The notes: generated from the sequence alone by a model not told the origin. Positions 1 to 8,183 are shown, counted from the stretch's first letter. The stretch: DNA of 64,000 nt from Rhodococcus sp. SGAir0479 (GCF_005484805.1 NZ_CP039432.1:806001-870000), one strand, 5' to 3'. Numbers and translations: made by a program.

Positions 1-2
1 TC

Positions 3-605
3 ATGGGGCGGATCCGGGATGCGTTGACGCTGGCGCCGCCCACGGCGACCGAGGTTCCCCGGAACTATCGGACCGGGCGCACCATGCCCGACGCCGAGCG
101 GGTGGAGCTCCTGGTCGACCGCCTGGTGGACTACAAGGCCGTCGTGCATCGGAGCACGGAGGCGCAGCTGCCCGAGGTGCTCGCACGCGCGTTGCGGGAC
201 GTCGGCGCCCGGCGCATCGGAGTGCCTGCAGGACTGAACGATTCGTGGTTGTCGGAGTTCGACGGTGAGACCGTGGTCGATTCGCCGACGGTGCCCGCGC
301 CCGAGTTGGGAAACCTGGACGGCGTGGTGACCGCGTCCGCCGTCTCGTGCGCCGAGACCGGCACCATCTTCCTCGATGGCAGACCGGACCAGGGCCGCCG
401 CGCGCTCACCCTGGTTCCCGACCTGCACGTGTGTGTCGTGACCGTCGACAGCATCGAGGTGGGCGTGCCCGAGGCCATGGCTCGGCTGGTGCCGGAGCGG
501 CCCACGACGCTCATCAGTGGACCGTCGGCGACCTCGGACATCGAACTCGAACGCGTCGAGGGCGTGCACGGGCCCCGCAACCTGCACGTGGTGATCGTCG
601 GCTGA
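3..605 (+). CDS. lutC: LutC/YkgG-type lactate utilisation protein (probably 5'-truncated by window edge)
   Basis: The protein matches the LUD-domain LutC family, the small subunit that acts with the iron-sulfur proteins LutA and LutB in oxidation of L-lactate to pyruvate. Visible hallmarks are the N-terminal GRIRDAL segment, the central RIGVPAGL stretch, the SCAETGTI motif near residue 117 and the C-terminal ISGPSATSDIELERVEGVHG segment typical of this family. The frame is open to the left edge, and family members normally carry a few residues before GRIRDAL, so the first ATG may be internal and the true start may lie outside the window. lutA and lutB would be expected just upstream. About 80 bp separate it from the next gene, which is unrelated in function. 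Confidence 0.85.
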   Translation: MGRIRDALTLAPPTATEVPRNYRTGRTMPDAERVELLVDRLVDYKAVVHRSTEAQLPEVLARALRDVGARRIGVPAGLNDSWLSEFDGETVVDSPTVPAPELGNLDGVVTASAVSCAETGTIFLDGRPDQGRRALTLVPDLHVCVVTVDSIEVGVPEAMARLVPERPTTLISGPSATSDIELERVEGVHGPRNLHVVIVG

Positions 606-682
606 TCTGCGCCACTGCGGCGGACCGTGCGACGGCCTGATACCGTCCCGGCCAGGGGAAGAAACTCTGGGGGGATGTTTCG

Positions 683-976
683 ATGAAGGTTGATCCGGCG
701 GCATTGAGGGCGTTCGCGGAGCTCTCGGCGTCGACGAGTGACGCGCTGGCCGCGGTCGATGTGAGTTCGCCTTTCGTGGATTCGCAGGGTGCAGTAGTGG
801 GGACCGAGTTCTCGAAGCTCGGCCCGGATGGGTACGCGGCCGTTGCGGAGGTTCTGCAGAACATCTGTCTGCGGCTCACCGCAATGGCGCAGATCGCACG
901 GGGGTCGGCCGAGAACTACGACGTCACCGACACCGACTTCGGAAGCCTGCTCGACACGATGGACGCCCCGTCATGA
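683..976 (+). CDS. EspC-like type VII secretion target (WXG100-like small protein)
   Basis: This 97-residue protein starts with MKVDPAALRAFA and is predicted to be an all-helical hairpin, the pattern of the T7SS_ESX_EspC family (small proteins secreted by ESX-type systems or acting as partners of larger secreted toxins). The ATG follows a GGGGGG-rich ribosome site about 8 bp upstream. Its stop overlaps the start of the next gene by 4 bp (ATGA), so the two are translationally coupled. In actinomycete toxin cassettes an EspC-like protein typically precedes a larger WXG-like protein. The family call rests on length, the N-terminal VDP.ALR pattern and context; I see no catalytic motif. Confidence 0.7.
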   Translation: MKVDPAALRAFAELSASTSDALAAVDVSSPFVDSQGAVVGTEFSKLGPDGYAAVAEVLQNICLRLTAMAQIARGSAENYDVTDTDFGSLLDTMDAPS

Positions 977-1974
977 GTCCGACGGTGTCGCAGGTACTTG
1001 CCTGGAACCCGAATGCTTTGATATCCACCGCTGAAGGCGTGGACGGTCTCGTCGCTCGGTTGGACGAGCGGATGGGCGATCTTGCTGCCGGCCAGAACAC
1101 CCTCGTCGAGACGTGGGACGGCATTGCCGCCGATTCGGCGACGGCCAGAATCGAACGAGAACGTTCGACCGCGGGACGTGTGACCGCTGCATTGGGTGGG
1201 GTGGCGCAGGCGTATCGCGAGGGCGCAGCCTCCATCGCGTCCGTTCGTGAACATCTGACCTCACTGGTGCACAGCGTCCGATCTCGAGGATTCCAGATCG
1301 CCGATGACGGAACGGTCGATGCCAGTGGTCTCGTCGGCTGGCTGGTTCTTGCACCCCCCGCTGCACGCGATGTTGCGCGGCTGGAGCTCGAGCGGGAGGC
1401 GGCGGAGCTGACCATCGCAGTGGTCGATGCGCTGCGACAAGCCGGTTCTGCGGCAACGCAGGTGATTGGTCGTGTGCGTGATTCGTTCGCGGCGGTGACC
1501 TCCGCGGGGCAGGCGGCCCTACCCGGCCGGTTCGAAACCTCGGGCACCGGTGCGTTCAGTTGGAAGCCCGATGTGCCCGCAACAGTGGCCGCATCGACGG
1601 TGGGGATGATGGTGGACGCGACGCGGGGAGGACTTGTCAGTGCAGCGGAAGCCTCGGGTGACGACGTGGCGCGGTTGATAGGTCGGGGGATGGGCCCGTT
1701 CGGTGTGGTCCTGGGTGCCGTTCCCGCCATTGCGAACGATATCGACGGGGGCATGGATACGACGAAGGCTGTCACGACGGAGGTTGCCGGAGCGGGCTTC
1801 GGGCTTTTCGCCGGCGGCTTGGCGGCGTCTATGGCGAGTGGTGCGGTGGCCGGTTCCGCCGCGGGCTCAGCAGTTCCGGGACTCGGCACGGCTGTCGGAC
1901 TGGTGGTGGGTGCGCTCGCGGGTGGTGTGGCCGCCTACGGCGGATCGAAGGGTTTACAGCGGGCATGGGGTTGA
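973..1974 (+). CDS. WXG100-like protein with C-terminal glycine-rich membrane segment, candidate T7SS effector
   Basis: The N-terminal ~100 residues look like a WXG100 helical hairpin with the turn motif W48-D49-G50. A middle region (about 110-230) has long amphipathic helices. The last ~65 residues are extremely rich in Gly and Ala with repeated GxxxG/AxxxG spacing (for example FGLFAGGLAA and VVGALAGGVAA), a glycine-zipper pattern expected to insert in membranes. Known T7SS-secreted pore formers such as TelE carry C-terminal glycine zippers, so a membrane-permeabilising toxin is a reasonable inference. It is coupled by a 4-bp overlap to the EspC-like gene and overlaps the next membrane-protein gene by 10 bp. 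It could instead be a structural T7SS substrate of unknown role. Confidence 0.65.
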   Translation: MSPTVSQVLAWNPNALISTAEGVDGLVARLDERMGDLAAGQNTLVETWDGIAADSATARIERERSTAGRVTAALGGVAQAYREGAASIASVREHLTSLVHSVRSRGFQIADDGTVDASGLVGWLVLAPPAARDVARLELEREAAELTIAVVDALRQAGSAATQVIGRVRDSFAAVTSAGQAALPGRFETSGTGAFSWKPDVPATVAASTVGMMVDATRGGLVSAAEASGDDVARLIGRGMGPFGVVLGAVPAIANDIDGGMDTTKAVTTEVAGAGFGLFAGGLAASMASGAVAGSAAGSAVPGLGTAVGLVVGALAGGVAAYGGSKGLQRAWG

Positions 1975-2900
1975 CAGACGGGATGAAGGCGATGGAGTTT
2001 GCGAAGCGGGTGCCGGCGTGGCCTCAGCGGCTGCGATGGTTTCCGCTGGCGGGTGCTGTCGTGACCGGGGGAATGACGCTCGTGATGCCGGTGGCTGTTG
2101 TCAGGAGCCTGGCTGGCAACGAACTCGCGACCATCTTCGCCGGGGTTGCCATGACGCTGCTGGCCGCCTTTGCCACGGTAGGACTTGCGGGTGTTGCGGG
2201 GGTTCGTCATCTGAGGCTTTCGAAGCGGATCGTCGTCTGCCAGGACGACGTCGGTGCCGGGATCGCCATTCCGAGCCGGCATCATCTTGCTCCGCTCCTG
2301 GTGGCACTCGGAGCGACGGCGGTGGTCGGACTCGTTGTCGCAGCAGGGTGGTTCCTCGGAGTCGATGCGGGCCCGCTCGCAGCGGAGGACCGCGGACAGG
2401 CCCATCTGCTCACCGGGGGCGGCATCGCGTTGTCGGTATTGTTCGTTGCCTTCCTCGGATTCCATTCAGTGAAAGAAGTGCGGTTGTACCCGGGCGGTGT
2501 CCGCCGGATGGTCACTCTCCGTCGGCTGTGGTCGACGCGGACGGTCGAAACGTTCGTCTCGTGGGACGACGTCGTCGAGTTCGAGGCTGATGAGCAGGTG
2601 GTGCGCGGAGCCCTCGAGGGTCGCAATCCCATCATCTGGTTGGTGAGCGGGCCTGCGCTTCCGGAATCGAGCCGACTGCAGTTCGATAAACCCGACCGGA
2701 TGAGGCTCGACGCCCATCTGCTTGTCGCGGAGCCGAACACGCTGCTCACAGTGCTGTCGGTACTCCGGGAATCGGCGCCGCTGCGTCGGTCGCTCGCGGA
2801 TCCCGGCGCCACGGCGCTCCTGACCCCTCCACCCCTGCGATCTCGCTTGTGGCCGCAGCAGTCTCGGCCGCTTGCACCGGAACGCGCCGAGCCGCAGTGA
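1965..2900 (+). CDS. Multi-pass membrane protein with C-terminal PH-like region, candidate immunity protein
   Basis: There are four hydrophobic segments in two pairs: roughly residues 24-42 and 48-70 (FPLAGAVVTGG..., ATIFAGVAMTLLAAFATV), then 104-125 and 148-166 (LLVALGATAVVGLVVAAGW, GIALSVLFVAFLGF). They are followed by a ~110-residue soluble part with the strand pattern VRLYPGGVRRMVTLRRLW...VSWDDVVEFEAD, which resembles a bacterial PH-like domain. The gene overlaps the putative toxin by 10 bp; an ATG 18 bp further on is an alternative start. A membrane protein directly coupled to a glycine-zipper protein is the expected arrangement for toxin immunity, but no immunity family is recognised. 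Confidence 0.6.
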   Translation: MGLTDGMKAMEFAKRVPAWPQRLRWFPLAGAVVTGGMTLVMPVAVVRSLAGNELATIFAGVAMTLLAAFATVGLAGVAGVRHLRLSKRIVVCQDDVGAGIAIPSRHHLAPLLVALGATAVVGLVVAAGWFLGVDAGPLAAEDRGQAHLLTGGGIALSVLFVAFLGFHSVKEVRLYPGGVRRMVTLRRLWSTRTVETFVSWDDVVEFEADEQVVRGALEGRNPIIWLVSGPALPESSRLQFDKPDRMRLDAHLLVAEPNTLLTVLSVLRESAPLRRSLADPGATALLTPPPLRSRLWPQQSRPLAPERAEPQ

Positions 2901-3448
2901 CTCTCGGTGACCATGCCGGTGGTCGGGGCGGACGTGGGGCCCTGCAGGACTTTCTGGACGGAAAAGGACTTCGGTGTTCTCCGTGCAGTGCCGGAGACCC
3001 CGGCGTTCCCGCCGTCACGGTCCCGGTACTTCCAGGCTGGACGCGCCTGGCATCGGAGTCCTTCCCCGGTGCTTGGCTGGTGCTGACGGCACCCGATGCG
3101 CAATCAAACGTCTTCACGGCCAACGCCGTGGTCCTGCACGGTGAGCTCTCCGAACGGGCCGGGGTCGACGATCTGCTGGACGCGGCGCGGAGGTCGTCGA
3201 CGCTGCTGCCGGAGTGGCGAGAGGACGAGGTGTCCTTCGCGGATTTTCACGGGCAGCGGTCGCTGTTCGTAAGTGGTGTGTCCACCGTGGGCGACTCCAC
3301 ATTCGCGGTCACCAGTCGTTTCGTCGTTGTAGAGCGGTCTCGGCGCCAATACCTGACGCAGCTGACTGTGACGACGTTCGCGGAAAGGTCGGAAGCGCTT
3401 GCCACCGATGTCATGGTGATCAATTCCGCTCTCGACATCCAGGTATGA
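2897..3448 (+). CDS. LpqN/LpqT-like protein of the T7SS cassette
   Basis: I chose the GTG that overlaps the preceding stop by 4 bp (GTGA); the longer frame from an ATG at 2849 would run 50 bp into the previous gene. From here the protein reads MTLGDHAGG, then LQDFLDGKGL, then VTVPVLPGW and AWLVLTAPD. This is the layout of LpqN/LpqT-family proteins, in which a short peptide segment leads into a fold beginning with a V.VP.P.GW strand. There is no signal peptide or lipobox with this start, so it is a cytoplasmic or co-exported relative rather than a classical lipoprotein. LpqN-like genes often close actinobacterial T7SS effector cassettes, where they may act as chaperones or accessory factors. 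The specific role here is unknown. Confidence 0.6.
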   Translation: MTLGDHAGGRGGRGALQDFLDGKGLRCSPCSAGDPGVPAVTVPVLPGWTRLASESFPGAWLVLTAPDAQSNVFTANAVVLHGELSERAGVDDLLDAARRSSTLLPEWREDEVSFADFHGQRSLFVSGVSTVGDSTFAVTSRFVVVERSRRQYLTQLTVTTFAERSEALATDVMVINSALDIQV

Positions 3449-3537
3449 CGCGCATCGAGCGGCGACGTCTCGCATGGGCGGCCCGCTCGCAGGACGTCTC
3501 TGGCTCGAGAGCTGCATCATCATGGGGAGAGTTGTGA
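3445..3537 (+). CDS. Very small coupled ORF, 30 residues
   Basis: An ATG overlaps the LpqN-like stop by 4 bp (ATGA), the same coupling used by the genes before it. The peptide begins MTRIERRRLAWAARSQDV and is basic and helical. Small basic peptides with a WAAR motif can trail this kind of cassette, so it may be translated, or it may be the remnant of a longer gene that ends early. No homology-level evidence is available. Confidence 0.3.
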   Translation: MTRIERRRLAWAARSQDVSGSRAASSWGEL

Positions 3538-3563
3538 TGTTCGAGGCCAGGGGTGGATAAGAC

Positions 3564-3737
3564 ATGGCCGATGATGTGGGTCGCGCGCTCGAGAACGTCA
3601 GCGCGTTGTCATCGACCGGTAGAACGTGGGAATCGGCGTTCGAGTGGGAGCCCCACAGCGTGGTGGCCGCGCTGATCGTGGAGCCGGAGCCGTTTCCGGA
3701 CGATCCAAACGGGACGATCGTGCTGGGTGGCGCGTAG
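3564..3737 (+). CDS. Small hypothetical ORF, 57 residues
   Basis: An open frame starts MADDVGRALENVSALSS after a GGGGTGG purine-rich stretch about 7 bp upstream. It contains TWESAFEWEPH and ends in IVLGGA. It is acidic and has no membrane segment. It fits as the last gene of the T7SS cassette and fills the gap before the convergent SDR gene, but could be chance coding in GC-rich DNA. Confidence 0.3.
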   Translation: MADDVGRALENVSALSSTGRTWESAFEWEPHSVVAALIVEPEPFPDDPNGTIVLGGA

Positions 3738-3770
3738 CGCGGCGCAGGTGTTTCGCGACGTGCAGGACGC

Positions 3771-4685
3771 TCACTTCTGTGGGAACCGCTGCTGCGTCGT
3801 CGACTCGGTGGGCGTCGGGACGGTGCGAATGCTCGTGCTGCGCCCCAACGCAGCCACCTGCCTGTCCATCTCCGACAGCTGCGGTGCCGAGCGCAGCATC
3901 GCGCGCTCGGCCAGCCGTGAGCCGAAGACCGGCTCGAGCCAGGCTGCCGCGGCGAGCCAGCGGGGCACGTACACACGGCGCTTGCGGGACGCCATGGCGG
4001 CGACGAACGCCGCCGCGCAGTCCTCGACCGGCAGTACTTTCCCGAGGGGGCCGGGCATCTTCTCGAGCATCTCGGCGAAGGTCGTCAGATCGGCCCGGGC
4101 GTCTCTGACCATCGGGGTGTCGATCCACAACATGTGCGCCGACCCGATTCCGACACCGAGTGGGGCGAGTTCCAGCCGAACGGTGGTGGCGAAGTGCTCC
4201 AGGCCCGCCTTGCTGGCGTTGTACGCGGCCATGCCGGTTGTTGCCACGAAAGCGGCCCCGGACGAGACGATCAGGATGTAGCCGCGGCGATCGAGCACCG
4301 ACGGGAGGGCCGCGCGCACGGTATTGAAGGCGCCGACCAGGTTGACGTCGACGACCCGGGCGAACGTGGCCGGGTCGATCTGCGCCACCGAACCGTAACC
4401 GCCCATACCGGCGTTCGCGAGGACCAGATCGATACCGCCGAACCGCGCCGAGCCCGCGGCCACGGCCCGTTCCATCGCCGCCAGGTCGCCGACGTCCGCC
4501 TCCGCCGGAACCGCGACGTCGGGGCCGAGCTCGGCGGCGAGATCGCGAACGGCCGCGCCGTCACGGTCCACCAGAATCAGTCGGACCCGCTCTCGGGCGA
4601 GTGCTCGTGCGGTCGCGGCTCCGATGCCGCGGCCGGCTCCGGTGACGAGAGCGACCTTGCCACCCAGACTGGAGGGGGCGTCCAT
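3771..4685 (-). CDS. Short-chain dehydrogenase/reductase
   Basis: A classical SDR of 304 residues with the NAD(P)-binding motif TGAGRGIG at residues 15-22, a DxD-type loop (LVDRDG), the structural NAG motif (LANAGMGG), the catalytic Ser in IVSSGAAF and Y155-x3-K159 (YNASK). An acidic residue after strand 2 favours NAD(H). The C-terminal ~60 residues (KRRVYVPRWLAAAAWLEPVFG) extend past the core fold, a feature seen in actinobacterial SDRs that act on lipids or acyl chains; the substrate is unknown. It is read alone, convergent with the T7SS cassette and upstream-to-downstream with pdxS about 170 bp away. The ATG has only a weak ribosome site (GGTTCGGGGC). Confidence 0.85.
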   Translation of the reverse strand: MDAPSSLGGKVALVTGAGRGIGAATARALARERVRLILVDRDGAAVRDLAAELGPDVAVPAEADVGDLAAMERAVAAGSARFGGIDLVLANAGMGGYGSVAQIDPATFARVVDVNLVGAFNTVRAALPSVLDRRGYILIVSSGAAFVATTGMAAYNASKAGLEHFATTVRLELAPLGVGIGSAHMLWIDTPMVRDARADLTTFAEMLEKMPGPLGKVLPVEDCAAAFVAAMASRKRRVYVPRWLAAAAWLEPVFGSRLAERAMLRSAPQLSEMDRQVAALGRSTSIRTVPTPTESTTQQRFPQK

Positions 4686-4853
4686 GCCCCGAACCTACTG
4701 CGACGCTCGGGCGCGGGAAAGGCAGGCGCGGGCGAGTTGGGCCGACCGCACAGGCGACGGTGTGTCCACCCGAGGTGACCCCGGCCAGGAGGACCGCCGG
4801 TCGGCTGCCGATTGGTCGCGACCACAGCGGTGCGATCCGGAGCGGGGCTCAGG

Positions 4854-5756
4854 TCACCAGCCGCGCTCGGCGAGGCGGTGCGGCTGGGGGATCTCGTCGA
4901 CGTTGATGCCGACCATAGCCTCGCCCAGGCCGCGGGAGACCTTGGCCAGGACGTCCGGATCGTCGTGGAAGGTGGTGGCCTTGACGATCGCGGCGGCCCG
5001 CTCGGCCGGGTTGCCGGACTTGAAGATACCCGAGCCGACGAACACACCCTCGGCGCCGAGCTGCATCATCATCGCCGCGTCGGCCGGGGTGGCGATACCA
5101 CCGGCGGTGAACAGGGTGACCGGCAGCTTGCCGGCCTTCGCGACCTCGACGACCAGATCGTACGGCGCCTGCAGCTCCTTCGCCGCGACGTACAGCTCGT
5201 CCTCCGGCAGGGAGGTCAGGCGGCGGATCTCCTGACGGATCCGGCGCATGTGGGTGGTGGCGTTGGAGACGTCTCCGGTGCCGGCCTCACCCTTGGAGCG
5301 GATCATCGCCGCACCCTCGTTGATCCGGCGCAGGGCCTCACCGAGGTTGGTGGCACCACACACGAACGGGACCGTGAACGCGAACTTGTCGATGTGGTTC
5401 TCGTAGTCCGCGGGGGTCAGGACCTCGGACTCGTCGACGTAGTCGACACCCAACGACTGCAGGATCTGGGCCTCGACGAAGTGGCCGATGCGGGCCTTGG
5501 CCATGACCGGGATCGAGACCGCGGAGATGATGCCGTCGATCATGTCCGGATCCGACATGCGCGAGACGCCGCCCTGGGCGCGGATGTCGGCGGGCACCCG
5601 CTCGAGCGCCATGACCGCGACGGCACCGGCATCCTCGGCGATCTTGGCCTGCTCGGCGGTGACCACGTCCATGATGACGCCGCCCTTGAGCATCTCGGCC
5701 ATGCCCCGCTTCACGCGCGCCGTGCCGGTAGTGGGGGTGGTGTCGGGGGTGCTCAC
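4854..5756 (-). CDS. pdxS: Pyridoxal 5'-phosphate synthase subunit PdxS
   Basis: PdxS condenses ribose 5-phosphate, glyceraldehyde 3-phosphate and ammonia (from the PdxT glutaminase) to pyridoxal 5'-phosphate. The 300-residue protein shows D30 in GGVIMDV, the imine-forming K87 in [11 protein letters not shown] and the second lysine K155 in [10 protein letters not shown], plus the phosphate-binding [12 protein letters not shown] and GSGIFKS loops. I chose the GTG preceded by GAAGGAAG at good spacing; the frame extends 30 codons upstream without family similarity. pdxT is not adjacent in this window, which is unusual because pdxS and pdxT are commonly neighbours. The TetR gene lies 43 bp upstream in the same direction. 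Confidence 0.96.
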   Translation of the reverse strand: MSTPDTTPTTGTARVKRGMAEMLKGGVIMDVVTAEQAKIAEDAGAVAVMALERVPADIRAQGGVSRMSDPDMIDGIISAVSIPVMAKARIGHFVEAQILQSLGVDYVDESEVLTPADYENHIDKFAFTVPFVCGATNLGEALRRINEGAAMIRSKGEAGTGDVSNATTHMRRIRQEIRRLTSLPEDELYVAAKELQAPYDLVVEVAKAGKLPVTLFTAGGIATPADAAMMMQLGAEGVFVGSGIFKSGNPAERAAAIVKATTFHDDPDVLAKVSRGLGEAMVGINVDEIPQPHRLAERGW

Positions 5757-5799
5757 AGCAATCGCTTCCTTCGTCGAACAGGGTTGGGGGAGTGGGGGA

Positions 5800-6417
5800 T
5801 TACCGGTCCGGGTGCACGGCCATGCCGTCGAGAAATACCGAGACACAGTCGTTCGAGAGTTCCTCGAGGGTGTAGGGATCGTCGGGCTTGCGCCAGTACA
5901 CGGTGAACCACACCGAGTCGCGGAGGAATCGGTGGAACACCTTGGAGGGGACGTCCTTGCGGAGAACGCCCGTCTCCTTTCCGGCCTCGATCGCGTCGAG
6001 CCACAGCGTCTGGATCTCGTCCGCGAGTTTGCGGGCCTCGGCGTAGTCGCGCAACGTGCGAAGGTTGGCGAACTCCGCGTGGTAGACCTTGGTCGCGGCG
6101 GGGCGCGCGGCCCCGGTGGCGAGTGAGACGTCCACGATCGCCTTCAGTCGGTCGCGGGGCTCGAGTCGATCGAGATTCTTCGCTTGGTAGTCGGCGAGCA
6201 GTTCCGTCAGGTACCCCGTCACCAGTTCGTTGACGATGGCGCCCTTCGACCGGAAGTAGTGGTACAGCGCGCCGGCGTTGAGGCCGACGGCGTCGCCGAT
6301 CTCGCGCATCGACGTTCCGGCGATTCCGCTCGCCGCGAACAGGGTGGCCGCAGCGTCGAGGATCCCGGACTTCCGATCCAGCGGTTCCGACACGTCAGCA
6401 CTCCCCACATTGAACAT
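5800..6417 (-). CDS. TetR-family regulator, KstR2-like
   Basis: The N-terminal helix-turn-helix is clear ([33 protein letters not shown] split across residues 23-56), ending in the TetR signature [14 protein letters not shown]. The C-terminal domain ([23 protein letters not shown]) resembles KstR2 and related regulators that bind acyl-CoA or steroid-CoA ligands. The first ATG lies inside a 16-bp palindrome, so the protein may start at one of the GTG codons 3 or 8 codons later, or from a leaderless mRNA. Autoregulation through that palindrome is likely. The second palindrome copy upstream of the DegT-like gene makes that gene a probable target. It could also drive pdxS by read-through. Confidence 0.9.
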   Translation of the reverse strand: MFNVGSADVSEPLDRKSGILDAAATLFAASGIAGTSMREIGDAVGLNAGALYHYFRSKGAIVNELVTGYLTELLADYQAKNLDRLEPRDRLKAIVDVSLATGAARPAATKVYHAEFANLRTLRDYAEARKLADEIQTLWLDAIEAGKETGVLRKDVPSKVFHRFLRDSVWFTVYWRKPDDPYTLEELSNDCVSVFLDGMAVHPDR

Positions 6418-6425
6418 TCATTCAA
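6410..6425. promoter_or_regulatory. Inverted-repeat operator overlapping the TetR start
   Basis: TTGAACATTCATTCAA, which reads TTGAATGAATGTTCAA on the other strand, is an almost perfect dyad covering the first ATG of the TetR gene. It matches the second site 160 bp away in 15 of 16 positions when read on the opposite strand. TetR proteins typically bind such dyads and repress their own genes. Confidence 0.65.
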
Positions 6426-6586
6426 CGACATTAGCGGCGGGCATCGGCGCGAGTCAAAATGTGCTGCGCACGGCCCCGCTCGCCAGCCTACCGGGGTGCG
6501 AGCGGCGCACGGAAGGCGCAGGAGTGCTTCGTCTCGCGTCCCCGCGCTGCGCTTGACGACCGCGGGGAGCCCGTCTAAGTTCGCCT

Positions 6587-6602
6587 TTGAATGAACGTTC
6601 AA
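6587..6602. promoter_or_regulatory. Perfect inverted-repeat operator upstream of the DegT-family gene
   Basis: TTGAATGAACGTTCAA is a perfect 16-bp dyad about 155 bp upstream of the DegT-like start. With the copy at the TetR start it frames the divergent promoter region. The 340-bp gap between the two genes contains nothing else recognisable as coding. Confidence 0.65.
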
Positions 6603-6759
6603 TGCACGTAATTCAAATACATCGAGGATCCGCACCGTGTGCGGATCCGTGGCAGTCGTGCCGCGTGCCCCGGCCCCGACGAGGGCCGATGCACGGCCGA
6701 GTACTTTCCGCGCGCGTCACCCGCCGCGGACACCTTCCGAAATCGACGAGGAGATCCCC

Positions 6760-7983
6760 ATGACCAGGGTTGTCTACGCCCGCAGTGTCCACGACGAGCG
6801 TGAGATCGAGGCCTGCCTCGAGGTGCTGCGGGGCGGCCCGTTCGCGCTGAAGATCGGCAAGAACGTCGCCGAGATGGAGCGCCGGGTGGCCGACCTCTAC
6901 GGCAAGAAGCTGGGACTGATGTGCAATTCGGGTTCCTCGGCGTTGTACCTGGCCCTGGAGTTGCTCGACCTTCCCAAGGGCTCCGAGGTCATCACCTCGC
7001 CGCTGACGTTCTCGACCGACGTGTCGCCGATCGTGCGCGGCGGCTGGGTGCCGGTGTTCGTCGACGTCGAACCCGACACCTACAACGTCGACGCCGCCAA
7101 GATCGAAGAGCTGATCACCGACAAGACCAAGGCGATCCTGGTCCCCAACCTGGCGGGCAACGCTCCCGACTGGGATGCGATCCGCGAGATCGCGGACCGC
7201 CACGACCTGAAGGTCATCGAGGATTCGTGCGACTGCATCGGAACCACGCTGCACGGCACCAAGACCGGATCGCGGTCGGACATCACCGTGACGAGCTTCG
7301 CGATGTCGCACATCATCACGTGTGCCGGCAACGGTGGCATGGTGTGCCTCGACGACGAGAAGCTGCGCGACAAGGGTCTGATGCTGCGCCGGTGGGGCCG
7401 TCGGTCCGAGCCGCATCTGTTCGGTTCCGAGCAGGCGCGGACGGGTCGCGTCTTCCGCGAGGAACTCGACGGTGTCGCGTACGACAACGACTTCATCTTC
7501 GATGTGCTGCCGTGGAACTTCGAACCGTCCGAGCTGGGGTCGGCGTTCGGGTTGGTCCAGTTGAGCAAGCTCGACGAGAACTACAAGCGTCGTCACGAGA
7601 TCTTCGAGGCCTACACCGCCGCCTTCGGCGCCTACCCGGAGCTGTACCGCCTGCCCAAGCAGCTCGACGGCTTCCACACCGCGTGGCTCTGCTACCCGAT
7701 CACGGTCCGGGAGGACGCCGGCTTCGAGCGCTCGGACCTGCAGGAGTCGCTCGAGGGGGCGGGGATCGACACCCGAACGGTGTGGAGCGGCAACGTCACC
7801 CGGCATCCGATGATGCGGAACGTCGAGTACCGCGTGCCCGAGGGCGGCCTGCCCAACGCGGATGAGGTGTTCGCCCGCGGTATGTCGCTCGGCATGAGTC
7901 ACGGCATGACCGCGGAGGAGCTCGACCACACCGTCGCCAGCATTCACGCCTTCTCGTCCAAGTACGCGAGCCCGCAGCAGTAG
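6760..7983 (+). CDS. DegT/DnrJ/EryC1-family PLP enzyme, RfbH/ColD-like dehydratase type (catalytic Lys replaced by His)
   Basis: The 407-residue protein has the fold-type I pattern of sugar aminotransferases: NSGSSALYLAL (PLP phosphate), PNLAGNAPDWDAI, IEDSCDCIG (the Asp that contacts the PLP ring nitrogen) and the RTVWSGNVTRHP segment typical of RfbH/ColD dehydratases. At the position of the internal-aldimine lysine the sequence reads SFAMSHIIT, placing His184 where ordinary members have Lys. In ColD and RfbH a His at this place makes the enzyme a 3-dehydratase rather than an aminotransferase. The ATG is preceded by GAGGAGA; longer frames upstream lack similarity. No sugar-nucleotide genes are nearby, so the substrate is unknown. 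Regulation by the adjacent TetR protein is likely. Confidence 0.88.
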   Translation: MTRVVYARSVHDEREIEACLEVLRGGPFALKIGKNVAEMERRVADLYGKKLGLMCNSGSSALYLALELLDLPKGSEVITSPLTFSTDVSPIVRGGWVPVFVDVEPDTYNVDAAKIEELITDKTKAILVPNLAGNAPDWDAIREIADRHDLKVIEDSCDCIGTTLHGTKTGSRSDITVTSFAMSHIITCAGNGGMVCLDDEKLRDKGLMLRRWGRRSEPHLFGSEQARTGRVFREELDGVAYDNDFIFDVLPWNFEPSELGSAFGLVQLSKLDENYKRRHEIFEAYTAAFGAYPELYRLPKQLDGFHTAWLCYPITVREDAGFERSDLQESLEGAGIDTRTVWSGNVTRHPMMRNVEYRVPEGGLPNADEVFARGMSLGMSHGMTAEELDHTVASIHAFSSKYASPQQ

Positions 7984-8000
7984 CGCTCCGACCTCGCGCG

Positions 8001-8027
8001 CAAGCCCCCGGTCCCGGCCGGGGCTTG
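8001..8027. terminator. Hairpin after the DegT-family gene
   Basis: CAAGCCCC pairs with GGGGCTTG around an 11-base centre, with further GCGC pairing outside, 17 bp after the stop codon. There is no strong T tract, which is common for actinobacterial terminators. Confidence 0.55.
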
Positions 8028-8183
8028 TGCGCGTTGTGGTCGACCGCGCCGCGAAATGAAACATCGTTCTAAGTTCGGCGACGAGAGTGCTGCGGGACGG
8101 CCGATCTGTGCGAGCGGCCGTCGGCGGGTAGCCGCGAGCGAGATCTGTTGACACGCAACGGTACTTTCGGCCCGAGAGGCGGC

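Noticed and set aside
3450-3770. One continuous frameshifted gene in place of two small ORFs
   Set aside because: Joining the frames requires an unproven frameshift and gives no recognisable protein; they are listed separately with low confidence.
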